This document shows, piece by piece, positions 1 to 13,480 of a DNA stretch of 64,000 bases. The stretch lies in contig JABRWF010000001.1 in assembly GCA_018343915.1 (NCBI GenBank), forward strand, positions 4,650,001-4,714,000. The letters are read 5' to 3'. The notes under the pieces are model-generated. The model saw nothing but the letters and a program-made list of their open reading frames with translations. It did no database searches and was not told the origin of the DNA. Source of the stretch: Agroathelia rolfsii. Taxonomy: Eukaryota; Basidiomycota; Agaricomycetes; Amylocorticiales; Amylocorticiaceae. The position numbers were made by a program, and so were the translations under genes. Position 1 is the stretch's first letter. The number at the start of each line of letters is the position of its first letter.

Positions 1-3000
1 CTTTCATGTAAACAATGGCTTTGTGAATGAAACTGTATATGGGTATGATTGTGTCCGTGTACTTGTTTATGATCTTACGAAATACCCGTTCCAATAACAG
101 ATGATGGATTCATAGGGCACTACATTAACTACAAGTCGAACGATGACCACACCGTACATCATCTATGATTCATCCATCTACATGCGTATGCATATCTAAC
201 ACCCGTCCTGGTACCTCAATGCAATGCATCATCATAAGCCCTAGGCGGAACAAGAAAGAGCAAACAAAGCGACGTGGAAAGAAGTGAGGAGAAACAAAAA
301 AATGAAGATGATCACATGTTTCTCTTCTTGATCATCTTGTTTTTTTTTTCTTTCTCTCTCTCTCTATAACTACCTACTTACCCATCTACACATTCACGTA
401 CTCACCAAGCTTAAATGTCAAGAAAATGAAATAAAACCACATCGATGAATCGATCGATTAGACACAACGCAACGCAGCAGGCCTTGCAATTGATGCACAC
501 ACATCTGATGGGCTGATCGATGATATCATGCGTTGATGATGCGCGGATGCGGCCAGAGCTTTACTGACCTATCCTGGCCCTAGTAATTTTGATGGGCACG
601 GGCATAAATAAATGACTGCCTAGGTTTCTACTTGGAGCTATATCCCCGTAAGGACCGTACTGTATCAGTGTGTATAATATTATATAGACGCACGGGAAGA
701 CTCCGTCTACGGAAACACGCCGCGTCTGGCGTGGATTGGGAGGACGACAGATGTGGATGGAGTGTCCCCAGCCTGTGGACCTCCTATGTACACTAACCCT
801 AGGGCAGTGTAGTTGTTGTCTCCCACCTCAGTACTAGGGCCCTACATGAGCAGTACAATCGATTTATTTCTTCGATCTCCCCTTGTCCTCCTTGGATCGC
901 CTCCCCTTGCCAACGTTCCTTGTTGCTCTAACGTCGTCGTAGCGTGTCATCTGTATGGTACTGATATGTTCCATCCGGTCAGTACAACACAAGAGGTTAA
1001 AAAAAAAAAAATCCGTTCCAGGAAGAGTAAGAATATCCCGGCTCGCTTATTGAGTGAGGAATCGAAAGAAAAACGAGGGACACAGTCACATTGTACAATT
1101 TTTACATGTACAGATATCGCATGGGACAATCACATTTTCTAGCCGAGATGCATACGTATATGCGTATATGGGTCCAAGACGGTCCAGACAGCCTGGACAC
1201 ACTTGTATAGAAGCGATGATAATAATAACAAAAATAATGAAAATTGATGCGTGTGCGTCAAGTTCTAATCGCCGGAGGGTCTCGTGACCTCGTGATCATA
1301 CACGCCCTGCCGCATGTTGTGATGGCGGACTCATTAACATGCACTTTTTTTCAATTCATTCACTGTTCACGAGCCGGATGAGGTTGTGAATGAATGAATG
1401 GGTGTATTTCGGCAGACAGAAGAAGATAAACAGACGCTCGAGAAGAATTAACAAGCGATGGCAGCGTCGATCGATAATCGACCGGATATCTTCCCCCCCT
1501 TATTCCCTTTTCATGTGTTGGGTCTTATAGACAAACGTTTCATCGATAGTAACATCTATTACCCCGTTTTCCTTGTTGTGATCAGTCCAAGGGTAAACGT
1601 GACGTGCGAGGTTGGATTCCGTTGCAAGTCCCCCCTGCAAGGGTCGAACTCGAAATCATCATAGGAATCTACTAACTCAAAGTAGTTTGGTGGCTGGCCT
1701 TGGATATAATTCATTTATCATGATAAAGCACTCATATGACTGGCTGCGTGCATGCGTGGTTCCCCGGGGCCTGAGGAAATGAAAGCTAATCGACTTGGCT
1801 GGGCCCTATAGTTATCTTGTTCTTTAAACGCACCAGAGTGCTACTTATGTGGGCTCGTAAATGACTCAGCTGATACTAATCACGGAATGGCGTGGTCTTT
1901 ATCTCTTTGGCTTGATTAAAATGACGGCGACGCCACTCCTGTTATCATCTTCCTCCATCCCTTGGGACTCGGAACTCTCTGAACGGCAACATCCACCTCG
2001 GACACGCTTCTTCTCTTTTTCCCATTGCTTCACAGACTGTCAATCTCAATGCTGGTGATACCGGGAGCCCTTACCGACATCGCCATTTCGTATAGGTCAC
2101 ATTGAGCTCTTAGATCACAGTCCTGATCAAAACACCAAGCAAAGAAACGGGGTCGAACTTCGAAAGTTTTTCGGCACGCGCCGCAAGCCCGCATGATTTC
2201 AAGGTTGATTATCACACCCCCACACCCATATATGCACCAACCCACTGCCCACGGTAGACTTCTCTCGAAAATTTGTATAGCTGGACCCAGTCTGTATAAA
2301 ACACGTGCCAGCGAGATGGTATAGTTGCTGTTGACTTTTACACACCAGCATGCACGCGGCGTGTACTCTCACACGGCCGTTTCCGTCCTGTCACACTCCA
2401 AAGTTGCTACAACTCTCCGTCGACGTGTCTTTGATACCATCACATCGTAGTGTTCGCGCTCTAGGTAGGACTGTTAGATCTCGTATCTCGACCCATTAAG
2501 CCTACATCAGGTATCATTGCGTCATATAGTAAGCATTATAATCATGATGAGGCCAAAGACGGACTTCATGTCGTACTGCTGCTAGTCTGTTTTCTTATGT
2601 GTCACTAGGGTCGAGGTGATATATGACGACGATTGAGATAGCTCTAGCATTCATGTTTGGTACTATTGTTAATCTTGAACTTGAATATTACAATTATCAA
2701 AATATCGTACTGAATATGAGATTTTACCCCTCTTATTTACGTGGATCTCCTTATCTCTGTCAAGCTCTCACTCAAGTTAATCATGACATTGATCATTTCT
2801 TTCTTGGCTGAATTGACTTAGCCATGACTGGCTGCTTTGGATTCGTCATCCCTCTGTGTTGATCTCTACCAAAATATAATTTACGCTTGGTCCTCTTGGT
2901 CACGCAATCCCCTCAGTACATTCGTACAATCAACACTATATATCATTTCTTCCTCCTACTCGGACATGAACAAGTTAGATTGTCAATCACCGTGACTGCC

Positions 3001-6000
3001 ACGAAAGGCCATACCCGAATCAAGCTTGCTATTCAAGGTCAGACAGAACAGATGGGGGAATACCCGTTCACTGTTAAAGTTCCATCATTACGCATCATGA
3101 TCACAGAATTCCAAACGACGACGACAGCTACCGCAGCAACAAAAAGGAGGAACCAACGGCTGCTGTATATATAACTCACGCCGTCGTCCATATGGATTAG
3201 ACCGTTTCATAACTCGCCGATAGTACTCCGGCGGCAACCAGCGGTGTTCAACATCCAGCGTTTAACTATCCTCATGGTGATTTCTATACAGACTTTCTCT
3301 GTGAAATATCCAACTCTAACTTCTTCCTCTTCCCGCATCGGGAATATCTAGACCCGGTGCATGCTCCCCCGGGTGTGATAACACAGCAAGAGAAACGGAT
3401 GGGATCACACTATAACTGCTTAAGCTCAATGGCATGCAGAATTCCGAATAAGCGGCGCGCTGATGTGACAATTTCACAGGACCTACATCTCCAACCGGAT
3501 ATATATGGGTGCATGTGATAATAGAAATAAGCATGATACACAAGATTCACGAATGATGGTCTCTCTAGGACGCAGTACACTCGGTAAGTATATTCTGACC
3601 CAGGAACACTAATACCAGCGGGGCTAGCCGTTCTTTCTTTATTTTATTTTATTTTTATGGAACGACGGCAGCAATGACGATGCAGAGCACGTGCACCCTC
3701 TGCCCATCGCGTCATCGTCGTCCAGCTGTCGGTAGTATTTCCCCGAAGATACAAATAGGACGAATCTAACTATGAATATAGACGCATATAGACAGGATCA
3801 TGACAGTTTTACATACCCGAACCGGTTGTGATCGTTATTTACATATTTAAATGTAGGGTACGTGCGTGCACACGCAAGCCCTATCAGTGCAATGCTCTGA
3901 ACGCCACAGCGGAATCATTGCAGTCAGTTGTTCCCATTAATTCAATCGGCTATTGATTATCGTGTACTGGCAATGTATACAATATTCATCATGGTATGAT
4001 ACTTAAGCTGGGTTTTATGATAGCAATGATAAGCTTGTTCCGACTCCTCATGGACGTAGGATCACATCTAGCCTGCCTACCTACATAAGCGGAAAGGCTT
4101 ATGAGCCCCTTAGCGCTTAAATTTAAACTCTAGTGGATACGTTTAAGCTTGATTGGGTGCACACACTGCAGCAGCGGTCTCAGCACTAATCTACCAACTT
4201 GAACAGCTTTCATATGGGGCCCCCAAAGCTAAAAACAACGCGGCACGCTACGAATACTCGGCTGACTACTTGGGGGTAGAGCAACACACTACGCAACTCG
4301 TATAAGCCTTTTTTAATAGCCTAGATAAAGTGGATTACGCGTACGTGCTACACAGCTACAGATGTATAGAAGGTATTCCAGCTGTTCACCGGTGAACTAT
4401 AAAAAAAAAAAAGTAGTTAATTACAGCTGATTTATCCGTGTGCTCTTTTCGACCATAGCCGTTTCTATTGCGCCACCACCGGTGCCGGCGAACGCCACTG
4501 TGACTCAAAAATCAAGTTGGGTTACACCGTCGTTGCAATCTATGATAAGATGATTTTGAGGTGGATATATGCGCATATATTAATCTTGCCCCCCTTACGG
4601 GTAGCTATGATGGACAAAATGAAAAAGGAGGTCATTGGTTTCATTCATTTCATTAAGCTTCAGTGATATCAAAGTCCCTCTGAGAAAAAGCCAACTATGT
4701 GCTAGTGCAATACCCGAGCCCTATCAATTATTTCCAAGTCACCATGGCGGAAGAACCCACCTTTCCAGGCTTGGTTATGCTCATATAAAATACAAAGTTT
4801 AAGAACATTGCGGTTTATGATCATCATTATCACCCCTTGTATGCTATACTATGATGGCCATAGTGTAGTGATGATCATGTGTCCTGTCAGAGATATCACG
4901 TCCGAGATGAGTTAACTAACTCAGCTACAGAAAGCTGTGCATCAAGAACAAGAGATAAGGAGCTCTCAGGGCTGCTAGTGGCTTTACCTATAATAATCAC
5001 ACAAGAACTCGAATGAAGGCTCAATAGATTATCAGCTGTGCGTATATACATGCTAGTAAGTGTGCATATGGCCGGTAAACGCAGGACGTAGAGAACAAAA
5101 CAGCGACTTGCACCCGCCTAGTTCCTTACGGCCCGCAGGCTGAACAGACCCTCTCCGCGGGTTGTGGCGCTCAACTCATTCCTCCGTTCGTCGGCGGCTC
5201 AGTCATTCTGTTATATAGCACAACGGATGTTGCCAAGGATGAACGAGACAAATCAAGGGATATTAGCGCATCTGGACCTGAAAAATGAAAGCGTCTGAGC
5301 TAAACGCTTGCCGCGATGCAACGATAACCAAAGCCGTTAAGCTGCTACGCGCGGACCGACTAATGAATGACAGATGGGCAGCGGCAACAAGGTGAAATTG
5401 ATGGCGGCCCGGCATTTTGTTACCTACCATTTCAGTGTTTCTTGGCCCCGCTAGCAGCTAGTTGTCAGTGAGCCGAACGCATAGGCGTTTAAAGCTGCAA
5501 TGTACCCCAGTGCTTGGCAGGATGTGAGCGGTAAGATCCGGCTGCAGGCCAATAATACTTCATGCCCTGGTATGGTTGGTGGCCAGATGGGTGGAAGATG
5601 GTAGTAACAAGTCATCATGATATCAAGGCTTGTATAGCGCAATGTATAACACTCCGGTATGTTGATTGCACTTGTATTACGGTCGTTTCTCGTTAGACTA
5701 AAAGACGTATCATCTTATATTGGGCCTTGGCCCGATTTATTGCATATCGTAAGAGATCACTACAATTATAGTGAGTCAGATGCTCATTGTTAGGCGAAGA
5801 ATAATCAAGATGTTTCACTTGGACTAAGAATCGAAGTATTGCAAGCCAAGCAAAAAGATCCTTTGAGAGCGGAAGGCTACAACTATACGCCAAATCATCG
5901 GAGTAGGAGACGTGCAAGCATATGTATGGACAAGCATACCAACGAGGGATAGAGACATCAGGTACATCATGTTTGATCGCTAGCTTTATTGTTATTTAGC

Positions 6001-8817
6001 CGACTTGAACATTAATGTGAGCAAGAGACTTGAATGGGAACAAGAGCAGGAAGAAAAAAAAAGAAGACTCTAAGCTTCAACTAGCTGCATTGCAGTTTAG
6101 ACCCCAAGCAAAGCCGACGAACGGCTCTGAAATGGGGACATCCTAAGCAAACCTCCCTTAGAAAGAGTTCATAACGAATAGTATTGCAATAAGACAGTCT
6201 GTGGATGTGTTCAGGTTTCAAGAGTTGTTTATCTTGGATCGTGTCTGAGGATGTAATAGCGATGAAACATGCACAACAGGGGATTTCAGATGATGTTTGC
6301 CCTTAGACGATCGGCAAATGAGTCTCAGCCAATCAAATAGCTTGTTTTTCATCTCTTAATGCGAATATCATTTGAAATCCCCCGCCGTGATGTGCTTTAC
6401 CCAGCCACGAGTGACGCTTGTAGGACATTTTTTTTTTTGGCGAGCTGCAGGACTGGTGGGCCGGAAGATTGTCGGTGTTTTTCTTTTCTAACCCTCATTA
6501 TAGCATAACGACCCGGAGTTGACGCGTAGGCGCCGAATATCCGGCGGCAAAGCGGACATTTTGCGCCCCGGTATTTCTAGGTCAAGAAGGAGTGTCACGC
6601 TGTAATGCGTACGTGCCTTGAGACTTTTGCCGAGTAATGGAAGAAAACGGCTTGCGATTGGCTGATGCACGTAGTGCGCCCATACCAAGGATAGATGGAT
6701 GGAAGTTGTTGAGTTTGTCGAATTGTAGGCATTCGCAAAAGTATCTTGACCCATACTGGTCAAGAGTGGTGTATCGACATCACCAGAGTATATGCGCCAA
6801 ACATCCATCACGGTGTAGAGTCTGCTTATGATATAATTATCTGCAAATGACATGAGCGGATGCGCTACTGCACACATGACTAGGCAGCCAACTTTGCTAT
6901 ATCGATATGATATAGATAATCAACAAGCTCAGCTGAACTTAACACACCACTCAACGATGCCATAGAAAACACTATTGCTGAAACAAGATGGCAATAGAAT
7001 CTTATTGATGATTTGGTGTAGTTCATCATCCTTGTGCTTGCCCCAACAGAATCCGGGACTCCAACAGAATAATGATCATGTCAAAAAATCAAGGAGATAA
7101 TCCACAGGACCCACGGTTCTTCTGGATAGGATATCAATTCCCTGTTTCCACTCCCCGAGCCGCGCCAAAGAATACAGAGGGGTCAAAGAAAATAACTTGG
7201 GAGCTACGAATATCGTCAGCGCCAACGTCATTACATTGGGTATCACAAGAATCCCACGAGAAAGAAAAAGGTAAAAGGGACATCACACGACCGCTCTCAT
7301 CCCGCCCATCGAAGGAAGAACTAGAAGGAAAAGTGTCGTATCAACTTCCTCGAGTGGAGCCCTCGGCTAAGAGAGTTATGTGTTCGATTTTTTTGGATTC
7401 AAAAGGCCTTTTCTTTACATGTGAGCCAGGCCGAACAGTGTAGGCGCTCATTTCGATGTTTCGGTAACAACCAAGTGACCGAATATCGTCATTACCAGTT
7501 TGCAAGGGTCAGTTTGTTGGCAACCCGTAAAGAGAAGGTGCAGGGTATGTAGGGTCGAAAAGCCATGAGAAAGAAGCTGATAAGAACAATGAAGTCACCT
7601 TGACATGCAATGGTGCCGTTGAATTTTGTGAAGTGCACCTTCTTCCTAAACTTGGTCGGCCATGAAAACACGCGGGTGTAAATGGATTAATTAAGATGAC
7701 AATTGCAAGAGTTAAGCAAAAAATGTCAGCACAATAGCGGGCGTGGTTCATTTGGAAGATTAGATGAATTTCCGGATTATGAAAGTCAGGTCAATACAAG
7801 CCAAGTGGGAACAGGTGCAATGGCACCACAAATATTGCGATCGAAAGCGGGGCAGAAAGTGCTAACACTCCGGCTCGTAGAGTCACAGCCGACATGGATA
7901 TTCGAGTGGAGTCAGTGCAGCAACCGCTATCAGTAAAATTGATGAGGAGCAAACCGATAACGCGTATGCACGTACCAGAGAATGACTGCAATATTGGCGC
8001 GTTTGGCTGTGTCCGTTGTCTGATTTTCCACATGATTATGGCTCTCAATTATCCGTTGCGGACCAGCGGCTTCTCGGGCTCCACAGGGTGACGCATCTGA
8101 GAACGGCAAACATGTTAACGGGGCATGATTGTGTACATGTAAGATTGTATATTCTGGGGTGCTATCAAAAAGCGCAGAAGACAAGGGTCAGGCCAATTGG
8201 AAAGGGAAGACTTCGTAGTACATCGTGGGGTTGGCTAACTCGGATGAGTAAGGTTGTAAGTATAGTCAAAGTCTCGACTCGCCTATGTTTCTATTCTTGC
8301 GGATGCCTTGAAGTTTACGTTTCGTTCATGTATGTACAATTGCGCTATAGATAACAAGGAGCTTCAATAACCTTTCACTATGATGTTTATGATCACCTGC
8401 AAGGTTGTACACGTAAACTGTGGCTGATCTTCCTCGAAGTCTGAGAGTCCATGCCGACTTTGGAGCATTAACGGGCTGGCATATGATGCATGCCGGTCAT
8501 GGGTTTGACGGCTGCGGTGTCTGTGGCTAGTAGCTTCATAGCGGGTTAGGAAATCTAGCCCTGGATATGGTGTGACAAGAAGTTGTCCAAGACTCCAAAA
8601 CTCCATGAAAGTTGTGTTCACGTCGGCAAAAGTGGTTCGGATCAAAACGCGGGTAAAGAGGACAATTCCACATCCGACGTTCGTTGGAATCGACGTTCCT
8701 GGACTCCTCTGCCTGTGCGGCACTCTTGATTTCCAGTTCAGGTTGATCACGCTACTTGTCTACTGAAACGGTGAAGCTTTTGGGGTATTGACCTACGCGC
8801 TAGGTTATAGTTACATC
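1..8817. other. Long gene-poor region, no supported gene
   Basis: I see no coding region that I can support here. Open frames are short, scattered on both strands, and none joins into a spliced protein of a family I recognise. A pyrimidine run near 340-365 and A/T homopolymers (for example near 1000, 4405 and 6425) are the only simple-sequence features. The strongest unassigned frames are a minus-strand one of about 128 codons at 8364-8750 and a plus-strand one of about 123 codons at 7072-7443; neither has a recognisable motif. The DUF7704 gene at 8818 was invisible as a long frame and had to be assembled from short exons, so heavily split genes could also hide in this stretch. Confidence 0.5.
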
Positions 8818-9641
8818 ATGGAGAACTTTCCTGCGCTCCCCGGCTATTACAAGCTACTTTTTCTATACCTCGAACCAGGTTTGCTATGCTAGCTTCGCGT
8901 CATAACAGCCCAACCTCATCAGCACGCCCTTTCGTATAACTCGTAGCCTCAACGATCATACCTGCCTTCCTTGCATGGCTCTATCCAGGTGCTGCATGGT
9001 TCCATCATCAACTCATACCTAGCAATGCGGCAGTTTCTGGGCAATTGACCGATAGAACCGAGATGGCAGTATGGCAGCTTGGCAACTGTATGTCTCACGG
9101 AACATATGCGCTCTATCGACAAGCTGGCATTGATTATGGATGTTTTTCTTTTTGAAGGCTACCTCTTACTAGGGTTGATATCTTCGCTAGTGTTTAGGGC
9201 TGCTCGAGACGCGGTGTCCAAAGATCTTGTAGCCCAGGAACGAATTGTTGGCTCACTCCTAAAGGCTCTAGCCATCGCAGACGTATGAAAGTTGTTTTCT
9301 TCACGTATACTATGCTCTGAAAAAGCACAACATTTATTTCAGGTCACACAGTAAGACTGTTTGTCAGATTTTAGTTTGAATGTCTGCTAAAAAAGCAAAC
9401 CCAGTATCCTTGTCACATTCATAGCCCTTCCAAGTCTATTACGCCTTTCAGTCTCAGAATGGAATCCCATGACACACGGTAATATCTCTGTCGTAGTCGT
9501 TTTATGCACAGTGCGGTAAGTTACGAGTTTAATTGCGGTATTCACATTCACTAACGCTGTCGTTTTAGTATATGCTGGTTCCTTGGGATTGGGCGTACAT
9601 GTTATTACTACAACGTCAAAGCAGCCCACAAGTCGCAATAG
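8818..9641 (+). CDS. DUF7704-family multi-pass membrane protein, six exons with a micro-exon
   Basis: Proposed exons are 8818-8878, 8947-9087, 9158-9282, 9343-9350, 9405-9515 and 9569-9641, totalling 519 bases (172 residues). All introns are GT-AG, and every junction keeps frame. The protein opens MENFPALPGYYKLLFLYLEP, then carries YPGAAWFHHQLIP, WQLGNCYLLLGL, LFRAARD-like VFRAARD, ALAIADVTH, MTHGNISVVVVL and FLGIGRTCYYY. This motif order is what I know from basidiomycete DUF7704 proteins, small membrane proteins with about four hydrophobic segments and no assigned function. Exon 4 is only 8 bases (GTCACACA) and supplies Val-Thr plus part of the conserved His. The start is the first ATG in frame and begins the conserved N-terminus. 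The family call rests on recalled motifs. The micro-exon is inferred from frame and conserved ADVTH. Confidence 0.82.
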
Positions 9642-10605
9642 ATACATAGTCTCAAGACATACCATTCCGCATATCCACAATTCTTATTATTGACGGGTTG
9701 AGAAACGAAGACGTCGATCCCATTGTTGCTAGTGTATCAAGGTTATGGAGGTATTCGCCTGCACGCCGTTTCAGGTGCTGAGAAACTTTAAATTACTGTC
9801 AAGGTACCTGATATACTACTATCATTGTTAGAAGAGGGATTCAAGTAGATATAGTATAGGCACCTGTAGCGTACTATCGAAAACGAGACAAAAATGAAAG
9901 ATGGCTGACCCCGCCAAAATGACGTCATGGAGCTTTTGGAGTGTCACGCATTTGCTCTTCTTGGGGTCGAGACTAGTCACAACATACGGGCGGCCGCCTA
10001 TCTCAGGCCAATTGAACTCTGAAAACTCACCCTACCCGGTACAGTACGGTATTGCGTGGTCTGCCTATCTGTCTGTCAATATTTTGCGACTGCGAGAAGA
10101 CGACTCTTGTCTGACGACCACTGAACACTTCTTCTTACCACGCCGGGCTCTGTTAGTGCCTAAATAGCACGAGCTTTGATCCCCCGCATTTCTGGCTAAG
10201 GTCTTCTGATACGGTACCAACACCAACACTCTGCCCCTACAGCTCTCGAAAAGCACTTAAATATATAAGAGGAAGCTCCAGGACCTCAATAAATGCTACA
10301 GGAACCAGAGGTTCCGACCTCTCATCCTGAGCCCAACAGTGCGTACACACAAGCTTGAACGACAACATGTCATTGATGACTGTGGGGCTCAGTAAACGGT
10401 ATACATGATTTATGCCTTCTCTCATAGACCTTTTATCGAGACTCTATCAGGGATAAATCTGCCAGGTACTCCTAATAATAGTTATCCTTCCTTAAAACAA
10501 GGTTCGTCTCTCGAACCATTTTTACTTATGATAGGGGGGGGGGCGTTAAAACGTTTGATAGGCATCGAGCCTAAACATACGGATACCATCACTGGATACA
10601 TTGGA
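9642..10605. other. Intergenic region between two plus-strand genes
   Basis: No supported gene. A plus-strand frame of 88 codons at 9901-10167 has no recognisable motif and no convincing splice partners. The frame of the next gene stays open upstream to 10405, but that part is of low complexity and includes a run of nine G near 10536, so I treat it as untranslated leader. Confidence 0.4.
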
Positions 10606-11476
10606 ATGTCGAATACTCTGCCAGATACACCCTCACAGGTCCTAGAAACTCCCCATGAAGATACCCAGGCCCAACGATCTATACCCCCCCTACCTCCTCA
10701 TGCCGACCCCGAGCATAGGCCCAATGACGGCATTATCGATATTTCTCCAAAGCCCATCATCACCCATACTCAGTACGGAAGCATACCACCTATGCCCAGC
10801 GACATTGAGAGCATAATCGCTGCACACCCCTCTTTGCGCCATCAACGAGTTCGCTTTCGCTCTCGCGTCCGAGTAGCATCCGGTATTTCCCACCATCGCT
10901 CACATGAGCTCAACCCATCGAATCCCTACGAAATATATCACCCCTCAGGGACATCTGTCTCTTCCAGATCTTCTTCGTTCTCGGTAGCTTTGCAAACAGA
11001 GAACGATGCGATGAATTCACGGTTGGGTCCACTAGGCCAGCGCATATCCGGGCTGCGAGCGCTGAATACGCTCGTGACGCAAGAATATGGTTACGGCACC
11101 AATGACAACGGAAAATGTAAAGGGAAAGCGCCGATGACGAATGAACAAGCCTTGCTGGACGATGAAGATGGGGATGATGAACCACTGATGGGGGAAAGAA
11201 AGCCACTCCTTGGGGGACGTTTCAATCGGCGCCGTAACTTTGACGAAGATAGCCTTGAGAGGGAAAGGGAGATTGAAGAGGCTGCGTTGGAGGAATATTT
11301 TGGGCCATGGCCGAACAGGATAATAAATCCTTATGTACGTCGCGTTGCTTGTGATCTAAGTTGTCGCCGTTTTTATATTAATCTTGTGCGATCATCAGTG
11401 GTGGTGGTGGCTGATTGAGCCTGTCGTTTGTTGCCATTGTCAGTGCTTAGCCGATGAAGAAGATGACGACCAATGA
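10606..11476 (+). CDS. Hypothetical protein with Trp4/Cys-rich acidic tail
   Basis: Two exons, 10606-11334 and 11399-11476, joined by a 64-base GT-AG intron, give 268 residues. I do not recognise a characterised family. The N-terminal two thirds is Pro/Ser/Arg-rich and probably disordered, with an RVRFRSRVRVASG stretch. An acidic patch (DDEDGDDE) follows, then EEYFGPWPNRIINPY close to the exon end. Exon 2 encodes four consecutive Trp followed by LIEPVVCCHCQCLADEEDDD. The short hydrophobic/Cys-rich end could touch a membrane or be lipidated, but that is a guess. I chose the ATG at 10606 because sequence after it is clearly coding-like, whereas the 67 open codons before it look like leader. An in-frame ATG at 10405 is the alternative. 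Confidence 0.6.
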
Positions 11477-12148
11477 CGATCCCAATAGATGACTTCGGAC
11501 TCTACACTTTATTTCTTATTGTTTCGATACACGGCTGCGTTGCTTGATTCTTTTATTTCGTAAGCAGGCTGCGTATACCTACGACCTGATTATAGCCAGT
11601 ACATGCCCTTCCCTTTCTTCCGAAGAGTGCATCATGGAAACTTCAAGTACCTTACAACACGACCCGGATCTAACACGGAACGGAGATACTGTTTACACTT
11701 TGAATATGTGACGGGTGAAAATCCGGTTGTTCCGAGATGGTATTGCTTGGAGAAGTGTAATGGCGAGCTGTAATTGTGGAATTTACTATCAATGGCCGCA
11801 TATTCACGAGTGCAACTGAGTGATAATTGGACTTTACGTCTATCATCATAGTCTTCGTTCAACTGGTAAAAAGAAAAGAAAAAACCAATAACGTAGTACT
11901 GATACTAGCTATGAACCAGCTTATTGATTAGATTGTATATAGCCAAGTTGCCAAGAGTAATCAATATCGAAAACACCAGCGGCCGTAGAGTCCGAAAAAT
12001 GCGAAATGTAAATTGATCCACTTCCGTCGCCGAGTCATCATTGCACAACTTTCTATAAAAGCCCACCCGGTAGGATGACTGGTTACTCGCAACTCACTCC
12101 CCAATTTCTTTTCTACTACTAAGGTGTTAACAAGGCGTGCTGTCCGCC
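11477..12148. other. Intergenic, contains the ARO2 promoter
   Basis: No gene seen. The stretch separates two plus-strand genes and should hold the terminator of the upstream gene and the chorismate synthase promoter. I cannot point to a specific element. Confidence 0.35.
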
Positions 12149-13480
12149 ATGTCCACCTTTGGTACCTTGTTCCGCACGACCACCTACGGCGAATCACACT
12201 GCGCCTCCGTCGGCGCCATCATCGATGGTGTCCCACCCGGCTTGCCCCTAACCGCACAAGACATCCAGATCCAGCTCTCGCGCCGCCGTCCGGGACAGAG
12301 CAACCTGACTACGCCCCGCGATGAGAAGGATCTGGTGCAGATCCAGTCTGGTGTCGAGGCGGGTGTGACGCTCGGCACACCCATCGGTTTGCTCGTCAAA
12401 AATGAGGATCAGCGGCCGCATGATTATAGCGAGACGGATCTGTACCCTCGCCCGAGCCATGCGGATTGGACATATCTACAAAAGTATGGTGTCAAGGCTA
12501 GTAGCGGTGGTGGGCGTAGCTCTGCACGCGAGACCATCGGTAAGTGACCATATAATTATCAGATCTTTTGTATCCTAATATACACAGGCCGAGTCGCAGC
12601 TGGTGCGATCGCTGAAAAATTCCTAAAACTCGCATACGGAATTGAGATTGTCGCCTTCGTCTCCTCTGTGGGCAAGATCCACCTGCCGTCGACCGTCCCC
12701 GTGCCTAATGCCACCGACGAAGAGAACGACGACACTACTGATGCACTCAGCCCCGAGTTCCTCGATCTCCTCAACACCGTCACCCGTGCGCAGGTGGATG
12801 CTCACTCCACGCGTTGCCCACACACCGAGACGGCAGAGAAGATGACACAGAGGATTATACGCGCCAAATCCGCTTCTGATTCCATCGGCGGCACTGTGAC
12901 GTGTGTGATACGTGGCCTGCCTTCTGGACTTGGCGAACCAGTGTTTGACAAGTTCGAAGCTGCGCTCGCGCATGCGATGCTCTCCATCCCCGCTACCAAG
13001 GCGTTCGAGGTCGGCTCTGGCTTCCGTGGGACCGAGGTCCCCGGCTCGCGCCACAACGACATGTTCTACGCCAAGAATGGTACTCTCGGCACGAAGACAA
13101 ATTGGAGCGGGGGTATCCAGGGTGGGATCACCAATGGCGAGCACGTCTACTTCCGCATTGGATTTAAGAGCCCTGCGACGATCAGCCAGGCGCAGTCCAC
13201 GGCGAAATACGATGGTACGCCCGGCACGTTGGCTGCCAGGGGTCGGCATGATCCGTGTGTCGTTCCCCGAGCGGTGCCAATTGTCGAGGCGATGGCTGCG
13301 CTTGTGGTGGCAGACATGGTGCTGCAGCAGGGCGCGAGGACGAGTGCGAAGGCGTTGATTCCGAACTGGGGAGAAGGCATCCCGGTGGGGATGCGTATGC
13401 CAGATCTGGACAAGGTTGATACGGAGGGTGCTGCTGTCGTACCCGCCGTTCAGAAGGAACAGAAGGTTGGCGATGAATAA
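12149..13480 (+). CDS. ARO2: Chorismate synthase
   Basis: Two exons, 12149-12539 and 12588-13480, split by a 48-base GT-AG intron, give 427 residues. The enzyme makes chorismate from EPSP using reduced FMN, the last step of the shikimate pathway. In fungi it is bifunctional, also reducing its own flavin. Visible signatures are [25 protein letters not shown] N-terminus, [47 protein letters not shown] across the intron, [31 protein letters not shown] and the C-terminal [15 protein letters not shown]. It is some 50 residues longer than the yeast protein because of a C-terminal extension after the core. An upstream in-frame GTG at 12137 is ignored; the ATG at 12149 matches the conserved MSTFG start. 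Confidence 0.97.

Noticed and set aside
5451..5917. Two adjacent minus-strand frames of 63 and 74 codons
   Set aside because: They do not join through plausible introns and have no motifs.
7072..7443. 123-codon plus-strand frame
   Set aside because: Composition and residue pattern are not protein-like and no family is recognised.
8364..8750. 128-codon minus-strand frame upstream of the DUF7704 gene
   Set aside because: No recognised motif, no ATG at its proposed start and no neighbouring exons; could be real but not supportable.
10405..10605. Upstream extension of the hypothetical protein from an earlier ATG
   Set aside because: The added 67 residues include a G9-run-derived Gly stretch and look non-coding; the later ATG is more plausible.
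12623..13249. 208-codon minus-strand frame inside chorismate synthase
   Set aside because: Antisense shadow of a well-supported conserved gene.
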